Shown here: positions 15,654 through 23,870 of the stretch, one piece after another
Layout of the letters: every line of letters begins with the position of its first letter
How positions within the stretch are numbered: the first letter of the stretch is position 1
Assembly (NCBI GenBank): GCA_025359045.1
Contig: JANYHN010000029.1
Span: 1-64,000 of the forward strand
Source of the DNA: Hyphomicrobiales bacterium
GTDB lineage: Bacteria > Pseudomonadota > Alphaproteobacteria > Rhizobiales > Aestuariivirgaceae
DNA length: 64,000 bases
Reading direction: 5' to 3'
Made by a program: the position numbers and the translations under genes
The notes under the pieces: generated by a model
What the model was told of the DNA's origin: nothing
What the model saw: the letters and a program-made list of their open reading frames with translations, nothing else
Database searches by the model: none

Positions 15654-18572
15654 TCACTCCGCCGCCTCTTTCCTCGGCCGCTTCAGCACGTCCTTCAAAT
15701 ACTGCCCGGTATAACTGCGCTTCTCTTTCGCCACATCTTCCGGCGTGCCCACGGCCACAATTTCGCCGCCGCCGTCACCGCCTTCGGGGCCGAGGTCAAT
15801 CACCCAGTCGGCGGTTTTGATGACTTCTAGATTGTGCTCAATCACCACCATGGAGTTGCCTTGGTCGACCAGTTCGTGGAGCACTTCGAGCAGTTTGCGC
15901 ACGTCGTGGAAATGCAGGCCGGTGGTGGGTTCATCGAGCAAATATAATGTGCGGCCCGTGGCGCGTTTGGCCAGTTCCTTGGCCAGTTTCACGCGTTGCG
16001 CTTCGCCGCCCGAAAGGGTTGTCGCCTGTTGGCCAACCTTGATATAGCCCAACCCCACGCGTTCCAACGTGGTCATTTTATCGCGCACGGATGGCACGGC
16101 GCGAAAGAAGTCGGCGGCTTCGGCCACTGTCATATCGAGCACGTCGGAGATTGATTTATCTTTGAATTTAATCTCCAGCGTTTCACGATTATAGCGCTTG
16201 CCGTGGCATTCATCGCAGGTCACATAAACATCCGGCAAGAAGTGCATTTCAATTTTGATAAGCCCATCGCCTTGACAAGTTTCGCAGCGCCCACCTTTCA
16301 CATTGAACGAAAAGCGCCCCGGCCCATAGCCGCGCGCCTTGGCTTCAGGCAGGCCTGAGAACCAATCGCGGATGAAGGTAAATGCGCCTGTATATGTGGC
16401 TGGGTTAGACCGCGGTGTGCGGCCGATGGCTGATTGATCAATCTCAATAATTTTATCGAGGTGCTCGATGCCCTTAATATCATCATGCGCCAAAGGCGGC
16501 TCACGGGAGCCCATCAGTTTGCGGGCCAAGGCGCGGTAGATTGTATCAACCACAAGCGTGGATTTGCCGCCGCCGGAAACACCCGTCACACAGGTGAAAA
16601 CACCCAATGGAATTTCTGCATCAACGTTTTTGAGATTATTGGCCCGCGCATTCTTCACGCGAATGCTGCGACCTTTCTCCCATTTGCGGCGTTTGTTGGG
16701 AATTGGCACCTGTTGAAAACCCGTCAGATATTGCCCAGTCAAGCTCTCCGGATTGGCCATCACTTCAGATGGCGAGCCTTGTGCCACGATGCGCCCACCA
16801 TTCACGCCAGCTCCAGGGCCAATGTCGAGAACATAGTCAGCCTGCATAATCGCATCTTCATCATGCTCCACCACAATCACCGTGTTGCCAATATCACGCA
16901 GATGCACGAGCGTTTTGAGCAGGCGCTCATTATCACGCTGGTGCAGGCCGATGGATGGTTCGTCGAGCACATAGAGAACACCAGTCAGACCCGAACCAAT
17001 CTGCGAGGCCAGACGAATGCGCTGGCTTTCACCACCTGATAATGTGCCAGACACCCGCGACATGGAAAGATAATCTAGGCCCACATCCACCAAGAATTTC
17101 AGGCGCTCACGAATTTCCTTCAAAATGCGCGCGGCGATTTCCTTGTCCTTTGGTTTCAGTTTGCCCTCAAGCTCGCGGAACCACGCGTCTGCTTGGCGGA
17201 TGGAAAACAGCGACACTTGGGCGATGTGCAGCTTGTCAATCTTGATCGCCAGCGTTTGTGGCTTCAGGCGGTAACCATTGCACACTGAGCATTGATGATC
17301 AGATTGATATTGCGCCAATTCCTCCCGCATCCATTCCGAATCTGTCTCGCGCCAACGCCGTTCAATATTGCCGATGACACCTTCGAAAACTTTCTTGGTT
17401 TTGTAAGAGCGTAAGCCATCATCATAAGTGATGGTCACTTCTTCTTCGCCTGTGCCGTTCAAAATCACATCGCGTGATTTTTTCGGAATGTCCTTCCACG
17501 GCGTGGTCATGGAGAATTTATAATGCTTGGCTAGCGCTTCTAAGGTTTGCGTGTAATAGGGTGATGTAGCACCCGTCTTGGCCCATGGCGCAATCGCACC
17601 TTGGCGCAAGGATAAGTTCGCATCCGGCACCACCATCTCAGGTTCAAATTTCAACTCTGTGCCTAGGCCATCACAAGCCGGGCAGGCACCGAATGGATTG
17701 TTGAATGAGAAAATCCGTGGTTCGATTTCATCAATTGTGAATCCTGAAACCGGGCAGGCAAAACGCTGCGAAAAAATCACCCGCTCATGAGTTTCGTTTT
17801 TCGATTTGTTGGCGCTGTCTTCAGATGTTTGAGACGCGGGCAGGGGCTTATCGGCAAACTCCGCAATGGCCAAACCATCTGCCAGTTTCAATGCGGTCTC
17901 AAAACTATCGGCCAATCTCGTGGCCAAATCGGGTTTCACCACAAGGCGGTCAACCACCACATCAATGTCATGCTTAAATTTCTTATCAAGGGTTGGAACA
18001 GCGTCGATCTCATAGAAAACGCCGTCGACCTTAACCCGCTGAAAACCTTTCTTCTGAAAGTCAGCGAATTCTTTTTTATATTCGCCTTTGCGGCCACGCA
18101 CCACGGGGGCCAGCAGATAAAGCCTAGATCCTTCAGGCAGCGCCAAAGTGCGGTCCACCATTTGCGTCACGGTTTGCGCTTCAATCGGCAGACCGGTTGC
18201 TGGAGAATAAGGAACTCCAATGCGCGCGAACAGCAAGCGCATATAGTCATAAATCTCGGTCACCGTGCCCACGGTGGAGCGTGGATTGCGGCTGGTGGTC
18301 TTTTGTTCGATGGAAATGGCGGGCGATAAACCATCAATCTGGTCCACATCCGGCTTTTGCATCATTTCTAAAAATTGCCGTGCATAAGCCGAGAGCGATT
18401 CAACGTAGCGGCGTTGGCCCTCGGCATAGATCGTATCGAATGCCAGCGAAGACTTGCCGGAGCCTGATAGCCCGGTGAACACGATCAGCTTATCGCGCGG
18501 CAAATCAACGGAGATATTTTTCAGATTGTGCTCTCTTGCACCTTGAACGGAGATGACTCGTTTGTATGACAT
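15654..18572 (-). CDS. uvrA: Excinuclease ABC subunit A
   Basis: The 972-residue protein is full length. It has two ABC ATPase modules, with Walker [20 protein letters not shown] (about residue 30) and [16 protein letters not shown] (about residue 655), and two signature motifs ([12 protein letters not shown] and [15 protein letters not shown]). Zinc sites are built from CPVSG / CPACDG, CSVCNG, and CETCQGDG / [10 protein letters not shown]. UvrA scans DNA for bulky lesions and loads UvrB. A near-consensus SOS box lies just upstream of its start. The 3' end is duplicated nearby. Confidence 0.97.
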   Translation of the reverse strand: MSYKRVISVQGAREHNLKNISVDLPRDKLIVFTGLSGSGKSSLAFDTIYAEGQRRYVESLSAYARQFLEMMQKPDVDQIDGLSPAISIEQKTTSRNPRSTVGTVTEIYDYMRLLFARIGVPYSPATGLPIEAQTVTQMVDRTLALPEGSRLYLLAPVVRGRKGEYKKEFADFQKKGFQRVKVDGVFYEIDAVPTLDKKFKHDIDVVVDRLVVKPDLATRLADSFETALKLADGLAIAEFADKPLPASQTSEDSANKSKNETHERVIFSQRFACPVSGFTIDEIEPRIFSFNNPFGACPACDGLGTELKFEPEMVVPDANLSLRQGAIAPWAKTGATSPYYTQTLEALAKHYKFSMTTPWKDIPKKSRDVILNGTGEEEVTITYDDGLRSYKTKKVFEGVIGNIERRWRETDSEWMREELAQYQSDHQCSVCNGYRLKPQTLAIKIDKLHIAQVSLFSIRQADAWFRELEGKLKPKDKEIAARILKEIRERLKFLVDVGLDYLSMSRVSGTLSGGESQRIRLASQIGSGLTGVLYVLDEPSIGLHQRDNERLLKTLVHLRDIGNTVIVVEHDEDAIMQADYVLDIGPGAGVNGGRIVAQGSPSEVMANPESLTGQYLTGFQQVPIPNKRRKWEKGRSIRVKNARANNLKNVDAEIPLGVFTCVTGVSGGGKSTLVVDTIYRALARKLMGSREPPLAHDDIKGIEHLDKIIEIDQSAIGRTPRSNPATYTGAFTFIRDWFSGLPEAKARGYGPGRFSFNVKGGRCETCQGDGLIKIEMHFLPDVYVTCDECHGKRYNRETLEIKFKDKSISDVLDMTVAEAADFFRAVPSVRDKMTTLERVGLGYIKVGQQATTLSGGEAQRVKLAKELAKRATGRTLYLLDEPTTGLHFHDVRKLLEVLHELVDQGNSMVVIEHNLEVIKTADWVIDLGPEGGDGGGEIVAVGTPEDVAKEKRSYTGQYLKDVLKRPRKEAAE

Positions 18573-18585
18573 GGGTTCTCAACTA

Positions 18586-18600
18586 GAATAAAACAGGAAC
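18586..18600. promoter_or_regulatory. Probable LexA box upstream of uvrA
   Basis: GAAT-N7-GAAC differs by one base from the alphaproteobacterial SOS box GAAC-N7-GAAC. It lies 14 bases before the uvrA start codon and about 94 bases before recQ on the other strand. uvrA is a known SOS gene in rhizobia-type bacteria. A perfect box upstream of ssb in this same window makes this reading more likely. Confidence 0.6.
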
Positions 18601-18693
18601 AAAATCAATTTTTATTGCATTATGACATCACTTACGGCGAACAGGTGACAGCAGTTTGAGGATGTCCACAGTGATTCTTCATGTGCGGGCGGG

Positions 18694-20502
18694 ATGAAGA
18701 GATATATGGGTACGCAAGCGGTTCTTTCACAGGTTTTTGGTTTTGAAAATTTCAGGCCGGGGCAGAAAGAAGTAGTCGATAGTTTAATGGCAGGACGAAA
18801 TGTGTTGGCGGTGATGCCCACAGGGTCGGGCAAGTCGCTGTGCTATCAGGTGCCAGCCTTGGCGATGGGTGGTTTAGCCGTGGTGGTTTCACCCTTGGTG
18901 GCGCTGATGCAAGACCAAGTGGCGGCGTTGAAACTGGCTGGTGTGGAGGCCGAAACAATCAACTCATCAGCCTCACGCGAAGATAATGTTGAAATTTGGC
19001 GGCGGGTAGCGGCGGGGATTGTGAAGATTTTATATCTTGCTCCTGAGCGCTTGATGACAGCGCAGATGATTTCAGCGCTGAAGAAACTTGATGTGCGGAT
19101 GATTGCCGTTGACGAAGCGCATTGCATTTCGCAATGGGGCGCATCATTCAGACCAGAATATGATGCTCTTCAAAATATTGCGCGAGAATTTCCCGGAGTG
19201 CCGATTGGTGCCTTCACAGCAACAGCTGATCAATCCACGCGCGAAGAAATTGTGAGCAAGATGTTTGGTGGCAAAGCAGATGAATATGTGGCGGGGTTTG
19301 ATCGGCCAAACATTCAGCTGGGTGTTGCACCAAAGAACGATACCAAAAAACAGATTCTCGAATTTCTTGAAGATCACAAAAACGAAAGCGGCATCATCTA
19401 TTCGTTGTCGCGCAAGAGCACTGAAGAATGGGCAGTGTTTCTGAAATCGAAAAAATTCAAAGCCATCGCTTATCACGCGGGCATGTCTCCGGATGCACGC
19501 TCCGACAATCAGAACACATTTATGACCGAGCCCGCGGTGATTGTCTGCGCCACAATCGCATTCGGCATGGGGATTGATAAGCCAGATGTGCGCTTTGTGA
19601 TCCATGCTGATTTGCCGTCATCGCTTGATGCATATTACCAAGAGATAGGCCGCGCCGGTCGTGATGGTGAACCGGCCCACGCGCAGATGTTTTATGGTCA
19701 ACAAGACATCATGATGCGCAGGCGATTTATCGATGATGAAGATAGTGGTGAAGAGCGGCGCAAGCGAGAATTGCAGCGGCTGGATTCACTGGTTGCTTAT
19801 GCAGATGCGCCAAGTTGCAGACGGCAAGCGTTACTCTCATATTTCGGTGAAGAGTCCGCACCATGTGGCAATTGTGATGTGTGTCTTGATCCTACTGAGA
19901 TGGTTGATGGCACGGCGGATGCGCTCAAGGTGCTTGAAGCAATTAAGCAAACCGGTAGTCGCTTTGGCGCTGGTTATTTGGCCGATATTTTGCTCGGTCA
20001 ACACACTGACAAAGTTCAAAACATCGGTCATGCTAAACTTTTGGCATTTGGTTTAGGCAGCGATCACAGCCGAACGCATTGGCAATCCATGGTGCGGCAG
20101 ATGGTGGGCGGCGGTCTGCTCAAGAAAAATGATGATGGCTATGGCGGCATCAGTTTAACGCCGCGTGGCCAACTCATGACCAAGGGAGACGGCGAATTTA
20201 AATATCGCGCCGAAACTATTCGCGTGACTCGCAAAGATAAGAAAGCGGCGTTGGTTGCAACCATTGATCCGCGTGCGCAAGATTTGTTGCAAGTATTGAA
20301 AGCCTTGCGTTTGAAACTCGCGACCAAAAGGCGCGTGCCTGCCTATGTTATTTTCCCCGATCGCACCTTGATCGACATGGCGCAAAAAGTTCCGCTGACC
20401 AAATGGGATTTCGCAGAGGTGCAAGGTGTGGGCGAAGCAAAACTTGATCAGTTTGGAGAAATATTTTTGGAAGAAATAAAATCCTTCGTGCAAGGCCGAT
20501 AA
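18694..20502 (+). CDS. recQ: ATP-dependent DNA helicase RecQ
   Basis: The 602-residue protein has the RecQ order of domains: helicase core with motif 0 FGFENFRPGQKEVV, motif I MPTGSGKSLCYQ, the DEAH box in VDEAHCISQWG, and motif VI QEIGRAGRDG. A zinc-binding region follows (CRRQALLSYFG, then CGNCDVC), then a winged helix and a C-terminal HRDC domain. It unwinds forks and recombination intermediates. An alternative start at 18706 drops four residues. It is divergent from uvrA across a 121-base gap with an SOS-like box. Confidence 0.94.
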   Translation: MKRYMGTQAVLSQVFGFENFRPGQKEVVDSLMAGRNVLAVMPTGSGKSLCYQVPALAMGGLAVVVSPLVALMQDQVAALKLAGVEAETINSSASREDNVEIWRRVAAGIVKILYLAPERLMTAQMISALKKLDVRMIAVDEAHCISQWGASFRPEYDALQNIAREFPGVPIGAFTATADQSTREEIVSKMFGGKADEYVAGFDRPNIQLGVAPKNDTKKQILEFLEDHKNESGIIYSLSRKSTEEWAVFLKSKKFKAIAYHAGMSPDARSDNQNTFMTEPAVIVCATIAFGMGIDKPDVRFVIHADLPSSLDAYYQEIGRAGRDGEPAHAQMFYGQQDIMMRRRFIDDEDSGEERRKRELQRLDSLVAYADAPSCRRQALLSYFGEESAPCGNCDVCLDPTEMVDGTADALKVLEAIKQTGSRFGAGYLADILLGQHTDKVQNIGHAKLLAFGLGSDHSRTHWQSMVRQMVGGGLLKKNDDGYGGISLTPRGQLMTKGDGEFKYRAETIRVTRKDKKAALVATIDPRAQDLLQVLKALRLKLATKRRVPAYVIFPDRTLIDMAQKVPLTKWDFAEVQGVGEAKLDQFGEIFLEEIKSFVQGR

Positions 20503-20564
20503 TATTTTCGCAACCATCACAAACAACATGCTTGACATTTTTTTTAACAAGCGCAGACTTCCTA

Positions 20565-20900
20565 TATCAGCAGCAGTGATTGGCGCTGATTTAAACCAGA
20601 ACGAAAACAATCTCGGAGGGGCCATGACTCCACCAAATTACCAAGTCGGATCATAGCAGGACTTATGATCACTTTTCGGTTTCGTCCCTCGACTGAATAT
20701 CGATTGTTCTAAGCCGGACTGCCAAAACTTTTAATTCATTGACGAGATGCTTATTGCATTCTCATTTTCGGTTCGGCATCTGCCGGATCACTTCAAGCTA
20801 AAGCTCGATCCTCCCGAGGGCCCCGCTGGCGCGATTTCGTCGCAGCGGGGCTGATCGTTTCCCTCAGCGGAAAGGCTATTGCGTTTGGCAATCAAAATGC
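20565..20900 (+). ncRNA. Candidate structured RNA / leader in a 510-bp gene-free stretch
   Basis: The stretch 20503-21016 holds no conventional gene. On the plus strand it contains a run of stem-loops: TTCGGC/GCCGGA (20772-20787), CTCG/CGAG (20804-20818) with CCTCC in its loop, GCCCCGCTG/CAGCGGGGC (20820-20851), TTTCC/GGAAA near 20858-20874, and ATTGC/GCAAT (20878-20892). The CCTCC loop is the type of anti-Shine-Dalgarno loop seen in many alphaproteobacterial small RNAs. A TTGACA at 20532 could be part of a promoter, though I found no well-spaced -10. Identity is unknown; the class call is inference. Confidence 0.45.
20624..20656 (+). CDS. Ten-codon mini-ORF with strong Shine-Dalgarno
   Basis: ATG at 20624 opens MTPPNYQVGS followed by TAG. 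GGAGGGG at 20615-20621 immediately precedes it, a stronger ribosome binding site than most real genes here have. It lies at the 5' side of the predicted structured RNA, whose CCTCC loop (20810-20814) is complementary to this GGAGG. It may be a leader peptide or a chance match; no downstream gene lies on the same strand. Confidence 0.35.
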   Translation: MTPPNYQVGS

Positions 20901-20963
20901 CCTCATCCTCGGCACATGCTCTAAGCTTAACAATGAATTGAACTAACCAACTGTCCACAAGAC

Positions 20964-20991
20964 AAAAAACCGATGCAGTTTCCCGCATCGG
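20964..20991 (-). terminator. Intrinsic terminator for the methionine-rich peptide gene
   Basis: CCGATGC (20970-20976) and GCATCGG (20985-20991) form the stem, and the six A at 20964-20969 read as a U-run on the minus strand. It lies 26 bases past the stop at 21017. Confidence 0.85.
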
Positions 20992-21016
20992 CTTCTCAAA
21001 TAAAATCTCGAAGTAA

Positions 21017-21193
21017 TTACTTCTTCTTCATCATGTGCATCTTATCCATGGCGCACTTACCGTGCATCATCATCATGCCTTTGCCGCACTTCTTCATCAT
21101 GCCCATATGGTCCATCTTCTTCATCATAGCGGCTTCTGCGCCGCCGGCGAATGCAGAGAGAACGAGGAGTGCTGCGAGAGTTGTCTTGATCAT
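21017..21193 (-). CDS. Small exported Met/Lys/His-rich peptide, probable metal binder
   Basis: With the ATG at 21193 (AAGGAAAC upstream) the product has 58 residues: a signal peptide of about 21 residues (IKTTLAALLVLSAFAGG, cut near AEA-A) and a mature part of about 37 residues. That part holds 14 Met, 10 Lys, 3 His and 2 Cys, in runs such as MMKKMDHMGMMKKCGKG. Methionine/histidine clusters of this kind bind copper(I) or silver(I) in periplasmic proteins, so metal binding is likely but inferred. The gene has its own terminator and stands alone. Confidence 0.75.
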   Translation of the reverse strand: MIKTTLAALLVLSAFAGGAEAAMMKKMDHMGMMKKCGKGMMMMHGKCAMDKMHMMKKK

Positions 21194-21315
21194 GATAGTT
21201 TCCTTCCTGAGGTTGTTAGATCTAACGCCTTGGAAGTTAGACTGATTCAAACAAACAGCGTGGTCAACATTCGCAACGTGTCGATCACAAATAAATGATC
21301 AATGCGTGTTCAAAT

Positions 21316-21501
21316 TTAATGCCTGACCGAGGTGTTTTCCATGTCGGGGATGATGACGCACTTTTCGCGTTCAAACATATATCCTGGCTTGCAACGCACT
21401 CTCATTGTCTGTTTTTTCATAGTCGACTTAGGCTTAGACGCACTTTCCGCCACGCCAACAAATGCAATCATTAGTAATATTGAAGCAATAACTCTCATCA
21501 T
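21316..21501 (-). CDS. Small exported protein of unknown function, 61 residues
   Basis: Tandem ATGs at 21501/21498 follow GGGGTG; an upstream TTG would add eight unlikely residues. The product has a signal peptide (MRVIASILLMIAFVGVAES-A) and a basic mature part with two cysteines in RCKPGYMFEREKCVII, likely a disulfide. The pattern C-K-P-G-Y-X8-C recalls short cysteine-containing secreted proteins, but I recognise no named family. It is next to the Met-rich peptide gene but separated by 122 bases, so probably transcribed separately. Confidence 0.6.
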   Translation of the reverse strand: MMRVIASILLMIAFVGVAESASKPKSTMKKQTMRVRCKPGYMFEREKCVIIPDMENTSVRH

Positions 21502-21585
21502 GTAAAGCACCCCATAATTGTTCAATTAACATTACGGCTCAAATCGAATGTGGATTACAGGATATTTAGGTCAATCAAAGTTCTC

Positions 21586-21954
21586 TCAATTTTCGCTATG
21601 ATCAGTCGTCGAAATAAACTCTGCATCTTCCTGCCCAGAACGTTCAAATTTTAAGAAATCGTAATAGCCGCAGGAATTGCCGGGGAAAATCCGGCAGGTA
21701 GAAGGGCGGGCAGCATAGATAGTGCAGCGGCGCGCTTCAGTGTCGAAGAACTGGCAAATTTTGCCATAGTGAACATCAGCCTTGCGCCGCATAATGCGCT
21801 TGTAGCCATGCGCTGATTTGAAATATTTCTTCTCGGCTTTGGCAAGTGGCAAATCGAAATGCTTGGCAATGCGCGCCGCATCCTTATCTTTCACCTCGAT
21901 CACCGGGTAAGAGCAGCAATAGCCAGGACATTTCAAACAATTGTATTTCGCCAT
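21586..21954 (-). CDS. YkgJ-type cysteine cluster protein
   Basis: From the ATG at 21954 the product has 122 residues and begins MAKYNCLKCPGYCCSYPVIEV. Later cysteines lie at KICQFFD, RRCTIYAARPSTCRIFPG and NSCGYYDF. This pattern matches the YkgJ/UPF0153 family, thought to bind zinc or an iron-sulfur cluster; no reaction is known. A much longer upstream reading frame overlaps the LysR gene and is not used. Its start is 38 bases after the LysR stop on the same strand, so the two may be co-transcribed. Confidence 0.82.
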   Translation of the reverse strand: MAKYNCLKCPGYCCSYPVIEVKDKDAARIAKHFDLPLAKAEKKYFKSAHGYKRIMRRKADVHYGKICQFFDTEARRCTIYAARPSTCRIFPGNSCGYYDFLKFERSGQEDAEFISTTDHSEN

Positions 21955-21992
21955 CAGAGACTCACTTAAAATTTGTGTGAGTTGTTCGTGGC

Positions 21993-22925
21993 TTACTTTG
22001 AGCGAGCCTTCAAGCCTTGCGCCTTTAAAGCAGCAAACTTTTTGTTGGTTTCCACAACTTCCCCCATCAACCATTCGCGAAACACGCGGGCAGGGGCGGA
22101 TTCCTTCGATCCCTTCTTGCGCACCACCCAATATGAACCATGATCTTTCATGTCTAACTCGAAAGGCCGAACCAACCAGCCTTCAAGCAACCCATCTGTA
22201 CACAGAATTTGGTCACCCAGCGCGAAGCCTTGGCCGGCTTCGGCAGCCTCTAATGCCAGTTGATTTTGCAACACTGGGCCACGCCTGTCATCGACCCCAT
22301 CGACACCAGCTTCTGCCAAATATTCCCCCCACCACTGCTTCAAATCCATATGGAGCAAAGTGAAGTCAACGAGATCAGCGGGCTTTAAATTCGGTCGATC
22401 TTTAATGAGCGATGGTGCGCAAACTGGAAACACCACCACATCGGAAAGCTTCACAGCTTCCACATCATCCCACTGTCCAAGACCATAACGAAGTCCTAAA
22501 TCAATATCATCGGCATAAAAATCTACAAGTTTGGTCGCAGGATCAATACTCAGCTCAATATCAGGGTGAAGCGCATTGAAACTTCCCATGCGCCCAATCA
22601 ACCAACGCGATGCCAGACTAGGCTCCACTGAAACTTTTAAGGTTCTGACATCGCCGACAGCAGCAGCCTCCAAGGAAGCTTCTGCCAATTTATCAAACAG
22701 CGGCGTCAACTGGCTTCCAAACCGTGTTCCAGCCTCCGTCAATTCAACACCGCGTCCCGTTCGGTTGAACAACTGTGTACCTAGATATTCCTCAAGCTCG
22801 CGGATGTGCCTGCTGATTGCGGCATGAGTTACAAACAACTCGGATGCCGCATCGGTAAAGCTTTCGTTGCGTGCTGCGGCCTCAAAAGCTTTGAGGGCGT
22901 TGAGAGATGGAAGTCGTCTGGCCAT
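21993..22925 (-). CDS. LysR-type regulator, GcvA-like
   Basis: This 310-residue LysR protein starts MARRLPSLNALKAFEAAARNE at the ATG 22925, with AAGGTG before it. The winged helix (SFTDAASELFVTHAAISRHIRELEEYLGTQLFNRTGRGVELT) is that of GcvA-like regulators, followed by the periplasmic-binding-type effector domain from about residue 95. It is divergent from a 48-residue gene across 123 bases, and a dyad at 22947-22965 fits a LysR operator. That small gene is the obvious candidate target. Confidence 0.92.
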   Translation of the reverse strand: MARRLPSLNALKAFEAAARNESFTDAASELFVTHAAISRHIRELEEYLGTQLFNRTGRGVELTEAGTRFGSQLTPLFDKLAEASLEAAAVGDVRTLKVSVEPSLASRWLIGRMGSFNALHPDIELSIDPATKLVDFYADDIDLGLRYGLGQWDDVEAVKLSDVVVFPVCAPSLIKDRPNLKPADLVDFTLLHMDLKQWWGEYLAEAGVDGVDDRRGPVLQNQLALEAAEAGQGFALGDQILCTDGLLEGWLVRPFELDMKDHGSYWVVRKKGSKESAPARVFREWLMGEVVETNKKFAALKAQGLKARSK

Positions 22926-22946
22926 CAATCACCTTAACACAATTTA

Positions 22947-22965
22947 GTATAACATTTTGTTACAC
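22947..22965. promoter_or_regulatory. Probable LysR-type operator
   Basis: The imperfect 19-base dyad has the perfect core TAACA-TTT-TGTTA (22950-22962), extended by GT/AC at the outer ends with one mismatch. It starts 22 bases upstream of the LysR start codon and ends 84 bases before the small divergent gene at 23049. LysR proteins bind T-N11-A type dyads in such spacers. Confidence 0.55.
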
Positions 22966-23048
22966 GTCATGTCACTTAATGCCGTTTGTGGTTTGCAGTT
23001 GCGAGATGTACATAGGGTGCAAGAGATTTAAGACCAAGGAGATAGATC

Positions 23049-23195
23049 ATGAACAACACAATTTTAAATGCCTATTCAAGCGTTTACAGCACTGCGATGA
23101 TGCAGAATGTGAAGCCTGCAAACTTTATTGCAGTTGCGAAAACATCGAAGGAAGGCCGTTTCAGTGCATTGGTCAAGCTGCTCAGCCGCGCTTAA
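23049..23195 (+). CDS. Unrecognised small protein, 48 residues
   Basis: The ATG at 23049 follows AAGGAGAT at ideal distance. The product is 48 residues long, beginning MNNTILNAYSSVYSTAMMQN and ending SALVKLLSRA, with a basic amphipathic C-terminal helix. It has no clear signal peptide and no membrane segment. A strong terminator follows 22 bases later, so it forms a single-gene unit divergent from the LysR gene. A good ribosome site, own terminator and dedicated regulator argue that it is real. I do not recognise the family. Confidence 0.65.
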   Translation: MNNTILNAYSSVYSTAMMQNVKPANFIAVAKTSKEGRFSALVKLLSRA

Positions 23196-23216
23196 CCTAA
23201 CGCAGACGAATTTAGC

Positions 23217-23247
23217 AAGGCTCAGAAAATTCTGGGCCTTGTTTTTT
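23217..23247 (+). terminator. Intrinsic terminator of the 48-residue gene
   Basis: AAGGCTCAGAA (23217-23227) pairs with TTCTGGGCCTT (23230-23240) with one G-T wobble, and is followed by a GTTTTTT tract. It cleanly separates the small gene from ssb. Confidence 0.9.
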
Positions 23248-23258
23248 GCTCAAAAAGA

Positions 23259-23273
23259 GAACATATTAAGAAC
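23259..23273. promoter_or_regulatory. Perfect alphaproteobacterial SOS (LexA) box before ssb
   Basis: GAAC-ATATTAA-GAAC matches the GAAC-N7-GAAC direct repeat bound by LexA in rhizobia-type alphaproteobacteria without mismatch. It is 86 bases upstream of the ssb start. ssb is commonly SOS-controlled when next to uvrA. Confidence 0.78.
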
Positions 23274-23358
23274 GAAATGCGCTGTGGACGATTGAAAGCC
23301 AAGCATCGCATCATACATTTAAAAGCGCTAAACGTCAGTGAAACGGGAGATGAGTATT

Positions 23359-23850
23359 ATGGCAGGGTCAGTCAATAAAGTTATTTTGGTCGGCAATTTG
23401 GGCAAAGACCCTGAGGTTCGCCACACTCAAGATGGCAAGCCGATTGTAAATTTGAGCATCGCGACATCTGATACTTGGCGTGACAAAACCTCGGGAGAGC
23501 GCAAAGAAAAAACAGAATGGCACCGAGTTGTCATTTTCAATGAAGGCCTGGCCAAAGTGGCAGAGCAATATTTGAAGAAGGGAACGACTGTTTACATTGA
23601 AGGCCAATTGCAAACCCGCAAATGGACAGACAAAGATGGTGCGGAAAAATATTCGACTGAAATTGTTTTGCAAAACTACAGCGGTGTAATGACCATGTTG
23701 GGCGGAAAGCCCGGCGGTGGTGATAGCGCTGGCTCCAGCTACGGCGGCGGCGGCGATGAGTTTGGTTCATCAGGCCCAATGGAGCGTCCACGCACATCGG
23801 CAAGGCCAGCCAGCTTTAACCGTGATTTGGATGATGAAGTGCCGTTTTAA
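23359..23850 (+). CDS. ssb: Single-stranded DNA-binding protein
   Basis: From the ATG at 23359 (GGGAG 9 bases upstream) the protein has 163 residues. The OB-fold N-terminus begins [21 protein letters not shown] and includes [22 protein letters not shown] and [18 protein letters not shown] glycine/serine-rich linker (about 112-140) leads to the acidic tip DLDDEVPF that recruits repair proteins. It acts in replication, recombination and repair. An SOS box lies upstream; uvrA, its usual neighbour, is 4.8 kb away here. Confidence 0.97.
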   Translation: MAGSVNKVILVGNLGKDPEVRHTQDGKPIVNLSIATSDTWRDKTSGERKEKTEWHRVVIFNEGLAKVAEQYLKKGTTVYIEGQLQTRKWTDKDGAEKYSTEIVLQNYSGVMTMLGGKPGGGDSAGSSYGGGGDEFGSSGPMERPRTSARPASFNRDLDDEVPF

Positions 23851-23870
23851 GCTTTTAACGGAGAAGGCCA

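Noticed and set aside
20532-20568. TTGACA / TATATC promoter pair before the RNA region
   Set aside because: The spacer is 25 bases, well beyond the usual 16-18, so I did not list it as a promoter.
20503-20960. tmRNA (one-piece or two-piece), 6S RNA, RNase P RNA or SRP RNA
   Set aside because: I looked for the tag sequence and CCA end of tmRNA, the GAGGAAAGTCC box of RNase P RNA and the GGAAGCAGCC loop of SRP RNA; none is present, and the fold does not resemble 6S RNA.
21955-22131. 59-residue N-terminal extension of the YkgJ-type protein
   Set aside because: The extension overlaps the LysR coding end, has no similarity to the family, and the internal ATG at 21954 starts at the conserved cysteine segment.
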